This document shows, one piece after another, positions 46,471 through 56,488 of a stretch of DNA of 64,000 bases (the stretch's first letter is position 1; each line of letters opens with the position of its first letter). Source of the DNA: Crossaster papposus. Taxonomy: Eukaryota; Echinodermata; Asteroidea; Velatida; Solasteridae. Below the pieces are notes generated by a model that was given only the letters and a program-made list of their open reading frames with translations, searched no databases and had not been told where the DNA came from. Where the stretch lies: positions 806,001 through 870,000 of the forward strand of contig JBAIAA010000510.1 in assembly GCA_037893245.1 (NCBI GenBank), written 5' to 3'. The position numbers and the translations under genes are program-made.

Positions 46471-47140
46471 TATGAATATAACAAATTTCTCTTATATGAA
46501 AAAAATATTTAAATGGTCGTGCACTGTAGCCCTACTACTGGGGTTTAAGGTTTGCACCCCCCCCCCCCCCCCCCCCCCCCACCACCAAAAATAGGGCCAA
46601 ACATTTGCTCACATTTCCTAAATATATTCTCAAATTGCCTTAGAATGCAGGCCGAAGCAATTTCGATTTAAACATTTTCCTAATTCAGTTATCATGCATT
46701 TATCTGCATACATAACATCAACTGTTGAAAACTTTTCTAAATAACGCACAACATTGGGCCAAATACATGTACATACATGTAACTAGTAATTGCTTTTCGT
46801 AGCCATTTGCTTACATTTTTTAATACAAATAAGACATTTATAACAACAAAATCTTCTACTTTTACGCAAAAGGGCCCAATAAATAACAATAATATACAAT
46901 ATATTGCTTTTCCTAGGCTTTTTCTTACATTGTTATAATCCTTGGGAATCAAATGCTTCCCAGATTGTATACATAAAAACAAGCATTTGCTTCTCAATAA
47001 GCAATTACTTGTCGAGTTTCAAGTTCCCCAATAGGTAGCTTTAGCTCTTTCTTATCAGGCAAGATCGACCATTACTATCACGTGCCCTCGCTTTCATTTC
47101 CTTGCAACTTGTTTGGTACATGTAGTTGACACTTCTCTAC
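46471..47140. other. AT-rich non-coding stretch with poly-C tract
   Basis: Contains a run of 24 C at 46557-46580 and loosely repeated TTTGCTTACATTTT-like segments (about 46600-46960). No gene is visible. Confidence 0.5.
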
Positions 47141-47145
47141 AATTA

Positions 47146-47300
47146 CAGTCAAACACCTGTATATATTGGGACTTTACAGATTACCTTGTTATATAAAAGG
47201 TACCTTGTATTATCAGTATTAAAATGGGAAAACTGGGAAAACTTGTTTTCCTTATTGTAAGTAGGATGTTGTATTAACAGTGCTCTTTAGGAGTCGACTG
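47146..47300. mobile_element. pogo/Tigger-like MITE, about 155 bp
   Basis: Short inverted ends CAGTCAAAC and GTCGACTG are flanked by TA on both sides. The interior has TTATAT..AGGTACCTT and TATCAGTATTAAAATG segments of the kind seen in pogo-like elements that begin CAGTCRAACC. No protein is present. Confidence 0.45.
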
Positions 47301-47492
47301 TACAAGTGAGGATACAAATACAAACAAGTGTCAATAAAAAACTTTACGTTGATGCACGCCTATTAGCGCACATCTGGATGAATATTGTTCAGAAAATTTA
47401 AACATTTGCTAGGCAAGCTTAATAAAATTCTGTTAGTCAAAGCAAAAGGTTATTTTATGTATATATAATACACAAAATAGCTTTGACTATTA

Positions 47493-47745
47493 TGTGACCG
47501 TCCACGACGAAAGGGCTGTAAAGTAGGCATCTTGACGTTTTGAGATATTTAAAGAAATGAAATCTACAAGAAATATGCTTTAAAATTAAGTATAACAAGA
47601 CATAGTTGGTATTTATGGTTAGCTATAACAAATAATGCTGAATATGAAAATTCTTTTTTTTTTTTTTTTTTTCTCACATATTTTAATGGTCCTTTTCTCA
47701 AAATAAGCTGGCGACTTTACAGCCCTTTTGTCGCGGATGGTCACA
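47493..47745. mobile_element. MITE with 32-bp TIRs and TTA target duplication, 253 bp
   Basis: Ends TGTGACCGTCCACGACGAAA and, inverted, TGTGACCATCCGCGACAAAA continue alike through GGGCTGTAAAGT. TTA flanks both sides (47490-47492, 47746-47748). A poly-T run of about 22 lies inside. The 3-bp TWA duplication suggests a Harbinger-type element; it is non-coding. Confidence 0.75.
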
Positions 47746-47870
47746 TTACATGTATATGCTTTTAAGCAACTGCTTTTGCTTTTGCTTGATAAGCTTTTGC
47801 TCGGTGCTTCGAGCTTAAAAGCAATATTGCTAGTTTTTATGTATTTGATCTATTAGTTTAAACCTAACCT

Positions 47871-47937
47871 ATGTACATGTACATGTACATGTACATTTAT
47901 GTACATGTACATGTACATGTACATGTACATGTACATG
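47871..47937. repeat. ACATGT microsatellite
   Basis: About eleven repeats of the palindromic hexamer ACATGT with one TTTAT interruption. Shorter tracts occur at about 48175 and 55900. Confidence 0.9.
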
Positions 47938-48066
47938 AATCCATCAACATTTCCTGCTGTGGAGAAGTTTGGCGGATATAGGATTTTATCTTGAATACTG
48001 GAAAATTTGGATGGATTGAGGATTTTAAGCCTAGCGATATTGCAGTATTTTGATGGATTCAGAATT
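47936..48066. repeat. foldback repeat ending in GAATCCATCA
   Basis: The left end GAATCCATCAACATTT and the right end TTTTGATGGATTCAGAA are inverted repeats. The same ends recur at 53430-53530 and 53699-53835, and a single end at about 48128. Confidence 0.5.
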
Positions 48067-48765
48067 TAGTACAAAGAGCAATCAGTAATCACCAACACCA
48101 ACTTTTGTGTGCATGACTACGCTGGTGGATTTTGGCGGATTCAGAATACTTTAAAGTACCACTGAGGGGTATACTACATGTACATGTACTTGTAGCAAAC
48201 ATCAGCATTAGGCATGGCAGTTTTGGGATTATAGGATTAGGTACTTATGTAATCAACATTTCAAATATGCTACTTGTCAAAGGAACAATTTAGAATGTCA
48301 TCTGCACATGGGACATTTTCAAAATAAAAGCTAGGTTACACAAACAAATATTTACAGTTCAACAATGATGCTCACAACACTTGCAGTTTACACCCTAAAG
48401 CCATAAGCTCATTTTACAAGCTGTATGACTTACACCAATGTAGCAGTATTACCAAGCAACTTCAACATCAAAGTTTAAGTGGGTTTCCTTAACCCTAATG
48501 TCCTTGGAGAACAGTACTACAAAATACTAATCAATCACTTCTAGGCCAGTGTAGCAAGAGTATTTATTTTGTAGTATTTTCTTTTGTAGTAATAGGTGTT
48601 GTTAGGGTAAAAGGGTAACTCAATGCTATTTTGTGTAATATTTTTTCTTCAATCTGGTACCCTGTTCCAGTATGTACAATGTACACCCTAAGAACATTAT
48701 ATTAATTACAATGTACTTTGCTTTCAAATAAATAATAATAAGTATAATACGGTAATACTTTTGTT
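48067..48765. other. AT-rich non-coding stretch
   Basis: Only short repeats and a partial GGCGGATTCAGAATAC end are visible; no gene or RNA is recognised. Confidence 0.5.
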
Positions 48766-49098
48766 TTTTATAGCGCACATATCTACCAGAACTAGTAATA
48801 TACTCAAAGCACTGTGTAATTATCCCCCGATGTGCATTGGGCCCATTTCAAATACCATCTCAGCTCCCTGGGGAGTATACAGCTCAATGCTGCCATTTCG
48901 GCACAAAGCAGCTAATAACAACCATCTCCGCCCTCACAGGCAGGTACCCATTTACTCCTGGGTGGAGAGAAGCAATGAGCTAAAAAGTGCTTATGCACCA
49001 TAGTCCCCAGGCCGGACTCGAACCCACAACCTGCAGCTTTACCCACAGATTGCGAATTCAATGCTCCAGATCACGAGGCCATGGCACTCCACAATTAT
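48766..49098 (-). mobile_element. tRNA-derived SINE, copy 1 (full head and tail)
   Basis: On the minus strand the head has an A-box-like TGGCCTCGTGATCTGG and a B box GGTTCGAGTCC. The body (GCTGCTTTGTGCCGAAATGG) follows, and the tail ends near GTGCGCTATAAAAAAC. Tail and layout resemble SINEs widespread in marine invertebrates. Confidence 0.7.
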
Positions 49099-49628
49099 GA
49101 GTTTAATTACCATTTAGCGAGCAATATAAAGCAAAGGTAAATAAAGTGTGGAAATCTAGGCAGTGGGCTTCCTAAGTGAAGTACATGTATGGGATTAAGT
49201 CTTCACAGATAGCGGGAGATTTATACCACCAGTGTCGCCCTGATGTTGGGGTATTCTTAACTTTTCTTACATGTAGCATAGAAAAGACATCATATTCATG
49301 GAAACCATACTTATGCACCATAGTCTCCAAGGCCAGACTCGAACCACAACATGCAGCTTTACCCACAGATTGCGAATTCAATGCTCCAGATCACGAGGCC
49401 ATGGCACTCCACAATTATGAGTTTAATTACCATTTAGCGAGCAATATAAAGCAAAGGTAAATAAAGTGTGGAAATCTAGGCAGTGGGCTTCCTAAGTGAA
49501 GTACATGTATGGGATTAAGTCTTCACAGATAGCAGGAGATTTATACCACCAGTGTCGCCCTGATGTTGGGGTATTCATAACTTTTCTTACATGTAGCATA
49601 AAAAGACATCATATTCATGGAAACCATA
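48989..49628. repeat. 320-bp tandem duplication, two copies
   Basis: The segment from the SINE head through the GGGCTTCC and ATTTATACCACC stretch is repeated at +320 with a few differences, giving a second truncated SINE head at 49311-49418. Confidence 0.8.
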
Positions 49629-50138
49629 ATCAGACAAGTAAATGTTTATATTGCCAGTAATGCTACACATTATCAGTGATCATGGTGATATGTGCTATGA
49701 AACAATGGGATAGGCACATTTAGCTTGCTGTCAACAACTTGGTGCTCTAGACTCCTTCTCATGGCAGATGATCTAGAGGAAGACCAAATCTTAACTATGT
49801 GGACAGCATTTGTCAGTATTCTTAAAAGAAGAAGAACTGGTTAAGTTCTTACTGGCTTTTGTAGTCATCTTGGTTCTGACAGGGGTCCAGTTTCTCCCCT
49901 CCAACCCAGTGAAATTCATCATCCTTATCTCCAACTAAGAGTGGCAAATGCAGGATGGTTTGGTGCAGGCATCTAAACCTGTCTTACAGCGATGTTAATG
50001 CAGGCATGATGCCGGACTTAAAAGGGTCCGGAGGGGACCGAAGGGGAAAGTAAAATAGATAAATGTAGAAAAAGACAAAACACCATGCCAGAACCCAAAC
50101 CCTGGGGAGTATAAAGCTCAATACTGTGTCAGTAGGCT
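49629..50138. other. transposon-derived stretch, direct repeat with 52109-52375
   Basis: Positions 49852-50106 match 52109-52375 in the same orientation (GCAGGCATGATGCC, GGGTCCGGAGGGGAC). The two flank the palindrome at 50139-52012. No frame is recognised; it may be the 5' leader of the LINE. Confidence 0.5.
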
Positions 50139-50652
50139 ATTACCTTTACCAATGATGGAGACAAGACAAATGAGAGGTCACAACGACCAAGACCCCAATG
50201 GGACCAAATCTGCTTACAGAGTTGGGGAAAAAGATGCTAAATATTCAGCTGGCAGCTCATGATGGGCAAGATCCCAACCCGCAAGGAAGACCTATAGCTC
50301 TGACAAGGGATCTGAATGCAACCACAGCACGAGCACCGAGTTGCACGTTTGCACCTATAATGTAAGATCACTGCGCACTGATGAAAGTCTAGATGCTCTA
50401 CTGGAGAAAGTAGAAGAAATCAACTGGCATGTAATAAGCCTTGCAGAAATTAGTTGTTTCATAGCGCATATCACCATGATCAATAATGTGTAGCATTACC
50501 AGCAATATGAGGAATACCACAACATCAGGGTGACACTGGTGGTATGAATCTCCCGCTATCAGTGAAGACGTTATCCCATACTTCACTTTGTAGGAAGCCC
50601 ACTGTATGCCTAGATTTCCACACTTTATTTACATTATTTGCTAAATGGTAAT
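50139..50652 (+). mobile_element. RTE-like LINE 5' fragment, plus arm of palindrome
   Basis: The reading NPQGRPIALTRDLNATTARA leads, after a frameshift, into TYNVRSLRTDESLDALLEK and INWHVISLAEIS. This is the start of an AP-endonuclease domain as in RTE-type non-LTR elements (TYNVRxL...W.VIGL.E). Only the first 60 or so residues of that domain are present; no reverse transcriptase follows. Confidence 0.6.
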
Positions 50653-50655
50653 TAA

Positions 50656-51470
50656 GCAGCTAATAACAATTATCTTAGCCCTCACAGGTACCCATATACT
50701 CCTTGGTGGAGAGAAGCAATGAGTGGCAAAGTGCCTTGCCTAAGGGCACATGTACCAAAGTCCCAGGCTGGACTCGAACCCATAACCTGCAGCTTTACCC
50801 ACAGATAGCGAGTTCGATGCTCCAGACAACTAGGCCACTGCAATCCACAATTATGAGTTTAATTACCAGTTCTACACAATATTACTCACTTAGGCCAGTG
50901 TAGTAAAAGTACTGAGTACTGCATCATTGGGCAGTAATATACTCAAAGCACTGTGTAATTATCCCCCGATGTGCATTGGGCCCATTCCAAATACCATCTC
51001 AGCTCCCTGGGGAGTATACAGCTCAATGCTGCCATTTCGGCACAAAGCAGCTAATAACAATTATCTTGGCCCTCACAGTTACCCATATACTCCTTGGTGG
51101 AGAGAAGCAATGAGTGGCAAAGTGCCTTGCCTAAGGGCACATGTACCAAAGTCCCAGGCTGGACTCGAACCCATAACCTGCAGCTTTACCCACAGATCCG
51201 AGTTCGATGCTTCAGACAACTAGGCCACTGCACTCCACAATTATGAGTTTAATTACCAGTTCTACACAATACTACTCACTTAGGCCAGTGTAGTAAAAGT
51301 ACTGAGTACTGCATCATTGGGCAGTAATATACTCAAAGCACTGTGTAATTATCCCCCGATGTGCATTGGGCCCATTCCAAATACCATCTCAGCTCCCTGG
51401 GGAGTATACAGCTCAATGCTGCCATTTCGGCACAAAGCAGCTAATAACAATTATCTTAGCCATATACCCA
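50656..51470 (-). mobile_element. tandem SINE copies in a 390-bp repeat
   Basis: The SINE with heads at about 50736-50850 and 51125-51237 (B box GGTTCGAGTCC) and bodies at 50934-51060 and 51324-51450 repeats with a 390-bp period. The third copy lacks its head. The AGGCCAGTGTAGTAAAAGTACTG segment joins the copies. Confidence 0.65.
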
Positions 51471-51493
51471 TATAACCATATACTCCTTGGTGG

Positions 51494-52012
51494 AGATTAC
51501 CATTTAGCAAATAATGTAAATAAAGTGTGGAAATCTAGGCATACAGTGGGCTTCCAACAAAGTGAAGTATGGGATAACGTCTTCACCGATAGCGGGAGAT
51601 TCATACCACCAGTGTCACCCTGATGTTGTGTATTCCTCATATTGCTGGTAATACTACACATTATTGATCATGGTGATATGCGCTATGAAACAACTAATTT
51701 CTGCAAGGCTTATTACATGCCAGTTGATTTCTTCTACTTTCTCCAGTAGAGCATCTAGACTTTCATCAGTGCGCAGTAATCTTACATTATAGGTGCAAAC
51801 GTGCAACTCGGTGCTCGTGCTGTGGTTGCATTCAGATCTCTTGTCAGAGCTATAGGTCTTCCTTGCGGGTTGGGATCTTGCCCATCATGAGCTGCCAGCT
51901 GAATATTTAGCATCCTTTTCCCCAACTCTGTAAGCAGATTTGGTCCCATTGGGGTCTTGGTCATTGTGACCTCTCATTTGTCTTGTCTCCATCATTGGTA
52001 AAGGTAATAGCC
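51494..52012 (-). mobile_element. RTE-like LINE 5' fragment, minus arm of palindrome
   Basis: Reverse complement of 50139-50652 with a few differences, carrying the same frameshift before the endonuclease start. With an 840-bp spacer the two arms could form a very long hairpin. Confidence 0.6.
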
Positions 52013-52712
52013 TACTGACACTGTGCTAGCAGGGCATGTTGGTGGAGGCTACTTTTTGTATATACCGTATACATATATAACCATAGCTTGGTCCTGGTTG
52101 GCTCTTAAAGATCTTACTGGCCTTTGTATAGTCATCTTGGTGTTAATTCTGACAGAGGTCCAGTTGCTCCCCTACCACACAGCAAAATTCATCATCCTTA
52201 TCTCCAACCAAGGGTGGCAAATGCTGGATATTTTGGTGCAGGCATCTAACCTGGCGTACAACGATGTTAAATGCAGGCATGATGCCCGAGTTAAAAGGGT
52301 CCGGAGGGGACTGAAAGTGAAATAGATAAATGCAGAGAAAGACAGAACACCATGCCAAAACCCAAACCGAAGTATGGGGATACGCCTTTCCCGTCACCAG
52401 GGGATCTGTGTGTATGTACCCCTGGTGACATCGGTGATGTCTTGACCTTTCCAGGGGTCAGGCGCCTCTAACCCTACCTAAGCTAACCAGGACGAATTCT
52501 AAGCTGATCTGGCAGGCGCCCCTAGAAAGGGGTGGGGAAGAAGGGAGGGGAGGTGGAGAATAGATAGAAGAACAGCAAAGAAAATAAAAGGGAAGACAAC
52601 TGAGGAGGTAGAGAATGCTTAATCCCTCACTCTTGTATATACCGGTAGACTAGCCTTTCAGCCCCTACGCAATCACCTACAGTATGTGTAAAATGCTAGT
52701 ATCGTTTGGCAC
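52013..52712. other. non-coding stretch, includes direct repeat of 49852-50106
   Basis: Beyond the direct repeat (to 52375) the sequence is GC-richer with two near-complementary segments, ACCCCTGGTGACATC and GGCGCCTCTAACCC. No gene is recognised. Confidence 0.4.
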
Positions 52713-52716
52713 TTAA

Positions 52717-53088
52717 AGGGATCGTTTGGTAATTACTCCAAAAATTAATGGCAATAAAAATATACTTGGTAAAAAGTACAGCAGCTTTGGATAGTATAAT
52801 GCATTTTTAGAAAATTGTCACTTCGAAGTACTGCCGTTATGGAAAAAGATATCACTTTTTATCCCCAAAAATTTCAATCTGAGAAGCGTTACTGCAGTGA
52901 CGTTTCTCAGATTGTGTATTCCAATGCAGATTATTCTTCCTGCGTGGACATAACCGCTCCAGATTTTAGGCAATATCTCAAAATTGCTACCACCTTTTGA
53001 AATGAAATTTTTACAGGTTAGTTTTGTATATAATTATATAGGACTGAAACAAACAGTTGGTTCCAATTACCAAACGTATACGATCCCT
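52717..53088. mobile_element. MITE with TTAA target, 372 bp
   Basis: Ends AGGGATCGTTTGGTAATT and, inverted, AGGGATCGTATACGTTTGGT match apart from a 6-bp insertion. TTAA flanks both ends (52713-52716, 53089-53092). TTAA is the target of piggyBac and Kolobok elements. Non-coding inside. Confidence 0.75.
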
Positions 53089-53429
53089 TTAAGCACTCTT
53101 TCTTTAAAACTGGCACACACTCTATTTGGAGTGCAGATGGTTAAATAAACATATCTTTGAATTGACAAAATTAAATAGGGTGAAGCAAACTGTTCTTGAA
53201 AGCTAATTTAGTTATCTTATTAAAACCTAGATACAAACATCAAAAGCAAATGCTGAATGTTAAAACCCTAACCCTCCCAAATCATCCAAAATCAATATGA
53301 TTTTGCACACACCCTATAGGGAGTTAGGGTTTAACCTTATCTCCCTAGGGTTTGTGCCAAATTAAAACATTCCACTTGCACCACTTTTGGGAACACCCTG
53401 TAACTGTACATGTGCAACAAATTTTACCC

Positions 53430-53530
53430 ATCCTGAATCCATCAAAATTCATTCCCTGTTTTTGAGGAGTTCAGTGAATTCAGTATACCTTCATATTGAA
53501 CAAACTGGGGGACTTTGATGGATTCAGGAT
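53430..53530. repeat. short foldback ATCCTGAATCCATCA, 101 bp
   Basis: ATCCTGAATCCATCAAAA and its inverse close a 101-bp unit; same family as 47936-48066. Confidence 0.6.
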
Positions 53531-53698
53531 AATAAGCCCAGCAATGCGAGTTGAGCATCTCATTAGGGTGGATAATGGTGCAATATAAATTGCCTATATT
53601 ATTATTATACTACAGGATTTTGCAGTACTGCAAAATTGATTTTGAGATAATGAACTCTATAGAGAAACACACTACAAAATATTTCATACCAGCATGGT

Positions 53699-53835
53699 AT
53701 CCTGAATCCATCAGAATTGGTTTTTATGGATTAATCAGGATATCTCCAGAATTTATACTGGTAGATAATTCTGATGTACTCGAGGCATCAGCAGTTTTTG
53801 CATGACAAACTTGTTGGATTTTGGTGGATTCAGGA
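53699..53835. repeat. short foldback ATCCTGAATCCATCA, second copy
   Basis: Ends ATCCTGAATCCATCAGAA and TTTGGTGGATTCAGGACA are imperfect inverses. Confidence 0.55.
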
Positions 53836-53863
53836 CACTTTCTAGTAAATTGGCCCATTGAGC

Positions 53864-54174
53864 CAGGGTTGTAGTCGAGTCCCTGCAAGTCCTTTCACAA
53901 GTCCTTTCGTGAAGCCAGTCACTAGTCCCTTCCTAAAGGCAGTCGCAAGTAACTAGAGGGCTCCTTTGGAAAGCAGTTTGTTAACTGAAAAGGACTACCC
54001 TCTATAAAGATTACAATAAATAAAATAAATAAATGAACAATGACAAAGGAATGCTTTTGTCATGAGCTGATTTGAATAGCTTGTGTTTTGAATCGGAACT
54101 AAAGGAGTTGTGATGGACTTGCAGGATCTTACAGGGACTTGCAGGGACTTTTGATGGACTCGACTACATCCCTG
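53864..54174. mobile_element. hAT-like MITE, 311 bp
   Basis: Ends CAGGGTTGTAGTCGAGTCC and inverted CAGGGATGTAGTCGAGTCC match at 18 of 19. Multiple AAGTCC / AGTCCCT repeats lie inside. CAGGG ends suggest hAT. The flanking 8-mers agree at only about five positions, so the duplication has decayed or is absent. Confidence 0.6.
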
Positions 54175-54406
54175 CAATAGGCTAACAAGATCTTTTGAGT
54201 CCTCGGGCATTAGTCTTTTGTTTAATTTTGCAGATATTAAAAAAACTTTACTACCGATCTATTAGGAATTATCTTTATGATTGTAGGCATCTAGCAAAAG
54301 GGCGACGATCGCGAAGAAAATCAAAAATTGTTTGTTCAATCGTGGACTTTCTGTCAATCGTGGACCCTAATTGTTCAAAGGTGAGAGATACACTATCATC
54401 GCCAGC

Positions 54407-54636
54407 CAGGGGCCAATTTCATAAAACATGCAAGCACAAACATTTGCTTAGCATGAACAAATTTTCTTGGACAAAACAGAGTTACAACCAAAATTTGCAG
54501 GTGATGTTTATTGTTTATGACTGATATTCTCAGCTTTTTGCTACAAGAAGTTTTGGATGGTAATCTGTTTTTACTGAGAAAGACGTTTTTGTGCTAAGCA
54601 AGTTTGTGCTTACAAGTTTTATGAAATTGGCCCCTG
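54407..54636. mobile_element. MITE with CAGGGGCCAATTTCATAAAA ends, 230 bp
   Basis: Perfect 20-bp-plus inverted ends. TTTGCTTAGCAT and TGTGCTAAGCAAG segments pair inside. No clear target duplication. CAGGG again points to hAT. Confidence 0.65.
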
Positions 54637-54834
54637 GTTTAATACCCAACTGACACCCTGATGTTCGGCCAAGCGTATCATTGCCACAGTACACCTAGCC
54701 CATAAAATTCAACATAATTACAATTATTTCAATTTTCTTAAAAAGACCTATTCCCTTCAGGAATTCAGGGAGTATTTTAGGTCTCTAACATTAAAGTACT
54801 TTTATATTGCAGTTTATCGTAAGGAAATGTTCCA

Positions 54835-55322
54835 AGCTCCAGTTCCTTTTATTTCTAGGAAATTATAGGTCCTGTGTGAATGAAAATTCATGGATAGCGT
54901 TCAGTAAAGTAGTTCCCTACCAAATAAATGCAGTTTCAGCTCAGAAAATGCCACAAATTTAAAGGTGTAAATAGAAAGTCTCGCTAGATTTGCCTCGCTA
55001 TGATTTTCAGGATGCAGATGCCCAATTAGCTAATGTTTTGGGAAAATCAAAACAAAAAGTATAACAAAAGCAGTCGTTTATGTTGTGAGGGCTTACCAGT
55101 GCAGCTTTTGTCTTCTTGTCCTTAAGAATCTTCAGCAGAGCGGTTACTCCAGCTTGTGACACTAGCGATATGTCAATGTTGTCATCCATAGAGTGCTTCA
55201 AACTTAGACAGTCTCTCCAGAATCTTCCTGTTGGCCTCTACTTCACTTTGGATGGACTAAACAGCCACTTTGATCTCGCTGATGGCCCTTAGGATAATGT
55301 TCAGTATAGCTACATCAATTAA
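54835..55322 (-). pseudogene. broken exon pair, copy 2 (inverted partner of 46016-46470)
   Basis: On the minus strand: LNIILRAISEIKVAV, stop, then QSEVEANRKILERLSKFEA, a frame change, MDDNIDISLVSQAGVTALLK, a splice donor after KKTKAAL, about 290 bp of intron-like sequence and an acceptor-like CACACAG|GACCTA. The intron portion is longer than in copy 1. The arms lie about 8.4 kb apart. Confidence 0.45.
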
Positions 55323-56417
55323 AAATCAACATAAAACAGATGTTTATATCAACTACAAAGCAGTGGGGGGCGGGGCGGGGCGGGAAGGTGAGTAGGTTCA
55401 GGTTGGTTTTATATAGTGAAATCAAGGGTAAATATAGTTTAAATATTAATAGATAAATAGATAATAATAAATAGATAGGGTAAATAAAGCCGAGAGTCCT
55501 TGTGTAAATAAAGCCGAGAATCCTAGAGTAAATAAAGCCATGATGTCATTAGGTCTCAGGTCTATTGTTAACTTTATTCTTAACTTTATCCTCGCATCCG
55601 CGCATCCAGACATCAGAGTATTTAACCAGTTCGCGCCGGATGAGGTATACATGTACAGTACATGCAAAATTGGGCTTTCAAATATTTGTATACATTACCG
55701 AGTACAATTGTTCCCGACCCGGTGTGTAGTTCCACAGATGACTATACATGCGTCAGATGTTATGGCGGGTACCGGTTGACGTAATATCAAGCCCTGACTG
55801 CAGGGAGAAAAAATGCCCTAGGCGACAGAATGTTGGCAAAAACAAGTAAATAACGGTGCTAATATAAACTAAGTGTTGGGATATTGTAGTACATGTACAT
55901 GTAGTTGCATTATCAAAAAAGGAATATTTTACTGAATAAAAAAACAATTTTGTTCAACTTAAATTAATGAAGAATAACCGGCCACTTGCTAGTGGTCTCG
56001 GTAACTTGAAAATACACCTGGCGCAAACCGGTTAACCCAAACCCAAGCCGTCACATTACTTGTAATGAATAAATACCTAGGAGAGTTGATAGCTTCTGAT
56101 TGGTCGAGACTCGATCACGTAAAGGGCATTATTTTGGTCCCAGCTTTCAAATATTTGAGCAAATTAACTGTTTATTCCCTAAATAAATAGTAGGGACAAA
56201 AATCTAAAAAATCGAATTAGGATGATAATGTGGTTATCAGTGCAGTAGGGTGTAGCTAATTTTTTTCTGAGCAAAATGACACCTCAATCATTCGTATCGG
56301 TTTTATTTATATTTCAGAGATTGAGTAAAAATATCTCATTGCTATCTTCGTTTTTAAAGACAGAATGTTCAATTAATGAAACAGCCAAAACCATGATGTT
56401 GGACACAGGTTCTAGCC
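55323..56417. other. non-coding stretch with a G-rich run and a short tandem repeat
   Basis: A GGGGGGCGGGGCGGGGCGGG run lies at about 55364-55383. A 21-bp repeat GTAAATAAAGCCGAGAxTCCT occurs about three times at 55480-55541. No gene is recognised in the rest. Confidence 0.55.
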
Positions 56418-56488
56418 TAGACCCAATAATTGGGGCGTTTTCACTCCTTTTTTTTAATTTTTTTTTTTTATCTGTCGTTCTATCGCCT

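Noticed and set aside
47180-47300. Direct host promoter or gene near 47.2 kb
   Set aside because: The sequence fits a pogo-like MITE with TA flanks better than a gene.
48761-49003. 80- to 98-codon frames around 48.8-51.2 kb
   Set aside because: They run through the SINE body and repeat with it; no protein motif.
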